The position numbers and the translations under genes were made by a program. Under the pieces are notes generated by a model. It had not been told where the DNA came from. It made no database searches and was given only the letters and a program-made list of their open reading frames with translations. This document shows, one piece after another, positions 5,624 to 6,333 of a DNA stretch of 6,333 bases (positions are counted from its first letter, which is position 1; the number at the start of each line of letters is the position of its first letter). Origin of the DNA: Microcaldota archaeon (lineage in GTDB: Archaea; Micrarchaeota; Micrarchaeia; Micrarchaeales; Micrarchaeaceae); contig JAJZJI010000070.1 of assembly GCA_021828345.1 (NCBI GenBank), forward strand, positions 1 to 6,333, read 5' to 3'.

Positions 5624-5654
5624 CATATGGCGCATTTTTTATTTTGCTATTTTT
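5617..5654 (+). terminator. Inverted repeat with T-runs at the end of aCPSF1
   Basis: AAAATAGCA (5617-5625) and TGCTATTTT (5645-5653) form a perfect 9-bp inverted repeat around a 19-nt loop. The loop itself contains T6 (5635-5640), and the right arm ends in T5. The left arm contains the TAG stop. Two T-runs close together suit archaeal polymerase termination with or without the hairpin. Confidence 0.55.
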
Positions 5655-5675
5655 GATGACTAGTAACGAAAAGTA

Positions 5676-5706
5676 TTTTATAGATGCAATGATTCTATAA
5701 AGTGAT
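5676..5706 (+). promoter_or_regulatory. TATA box and Shine-Dalgarno of the M1 aminopeptidase gene
   Basis: TTTTATAG (5676-5683) is centred about 31 bp before the ATG at 5711, placing transcription start near 5705 with a very short leader. GTGAT (5702-5706) lies 4 nt before the ATG, the same arrangement as before the TTG at 420. If the predicted start is right, most of this site would be at the very 5' end of the mRNA. Confidence 0.45.
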
Positions 5707-5710
5707 TGAT

Positions 5711-6333
5711 ATGGATAGCTTTAGGATACCTTCAGATGTATTTAAGCCTATAAATTATAAAATAAAAATAACAACAAATATGGAGAAATTTGTATTTAAT
5801 GGTGAGGAGGCAATATCGCTTGAGTTACTAAAGCCTACCAATAAAATAAGGCTTAAGATAAAAGAATTAAAGATAATATCCGCGAAAATAATTCATAATA
5901 AAAAATCTATCGAGCCTAAAATAGAAATAAATGTAAATACGGAGGATTTGATACTTTTAGTGGATAGAGAAATAAGCGGTAAGGTGCTTATAAAAATAAA
6001 TTATTCTGGAGTTAATAATGATGGGATGTATGGATTTTACAGAAGCTCTTATGATGAAAATGGAAAAAAAGAATATATCTTATCTTCACAATTTGAAAAT
6101 TCTGATGCACGTGCAGCATTTCCATCATTTGATGACCCAATATTTAAGTCTACATTTGACGTAATGCTTGTTGTGGATAAGCACTACGATGCTATATCAA
6201 ATATGCCAATACTAAAAGTTGAACATCTACAAAATGGCATGAAAGCGGTGACATTTAAACAGAGCCTAAAAATGTCAACGTATCTTCTTTATTTGGGTGT
6301 TGGCAAATCTGAATATAACATAGGAACATATGA
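5711..6333 (+). CDS. M1-family zinc aminopeptidase, N-terminal domain (3'-truncated by the window edge)
   Basis: The frame stays open from ATG 5711 to the window end (207 full codons). The visible part is the N-terminal beta-sandwich domain of M1 aminopeptidases. It opens with FRIPSDVFKPINYKIKI, then GMYGFYRSSYDENGKKEYIL, followed by the family signature QFENSDARAAFPSFDDP (127-143), which is QFEATDARRAFPCFDEP in typical members. FKSTFDVMLVV, ISNMPIL and MSTYLLYLGVG (188-198) come next. The catalytic GxMEN and HExxH motifs would lie beyond the window, so activity cannot be confirmed here. The closest functional models are the Thermoplasma tricorn-interacting factors F2/F3, which trim proteasome- and tricorn-derived peptides; the location just after psmB and aCPSF1 fits. 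The start is supported by a TATA box and GTGAT. There is no signal peptide, so it should be cytoplasmic. Confidence 0.92.
   Translation, partial: MDSFRIPSDVFKPINYKIKITTNMEKFVFNGEEAISLELLKPTNKIRLKIKELKIISAKIIHNKKSIEPKIEINVNTEDLILLVDREISGKVLIKINYSGVNNDGMYGFYRSSYDENGKKEYILSSQFENSDARAAFPSFDDPIFKSTFDVMLVVDKHYDAISNMPILKVEHLQNGMKAVTFKQSLKMSTYLLYLGVGKSEYNIGTY

Noticed and set aside
1..6333. CRISPR array, insertion sequence, rRNA or integration site
   Set aside because: No regularly spaced direct repeats, transposase-like frame, terminal inverted repeats or rRNA-like sequence were seen on either strand.

Overview
The window is archaeal. It carries the C-terminal end of transcription factor B, a stand-alone TRAM-domain protein, a proteasome beta subunit with a short propeptide, and the archaeal KH/metallo-beta-lactamase/beta-CASP nuclease aCPSF1 (FttA). 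TATA boxes lie about 25-35 bp before several starts, and some starts are preceded by GGTG or GTGAT Shine-Dalgarno sequences. The DNA is clearly AT-rich, and ATA (Ile) and AGA (Arg) codons are common. A small acidophilic or DPANN-type archaeon (Micrarchaeota/Parvarchaeota-like) or a Thermoplasmata relative would fit. This is inference from gene content and composition; no single marker here fixes the lineage.

Layout. At 1-402 is the 3' part of tfb, whose start lies outside the window. A small gene at 420-854 follows after 17 nt. It encodes a signal-peptide/single-TM protein with an ectodomain packed with N-glycosylation sequons. A hairpin plus T-tract closes this pair. Next is a TRAM-domain gene (940-1170) with its own TATA box and a hairpin terminator that begins inside its last codons. 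On the opposite strand, 1214-2650 encodes a 478-residue protein with degenerate ankyrin-like repeats of about 32-37 residues. The 284-bp gap 2651-2934 holds this gene's promoter, a 15-bp palindrome, a predicted long imperfect hairpin followed by T5 (possible small RNA or psmB leader element), and the psmB promoter. Then follow psmB (2935-3579), aCPSF1 (3671-5623, probably leaderless) and the 5' part of an M1-family aminopeptidase (5711 to the window end).

How the genes fit together. psmB next to aCPSF1 is a known archaeal neighbourhood (for example MJ1237/MJ1236 and MTH1202/MTH1203). The M1 aminopeptidase could trim peptides released by the proteasome, as the tricorn-interacting factors F2/F3 do in Thermoplasma. 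TFB (initiation), aCPSF1 (termination and 3'-end formation) and TRAM (RNA binding) make the rest of the block largely transcription and RNA machinery. The two outliers are the sequon-rich membrane protein and the ankyrin-like protein. These, with the structured element before psmB, are the parts most worth a second look.
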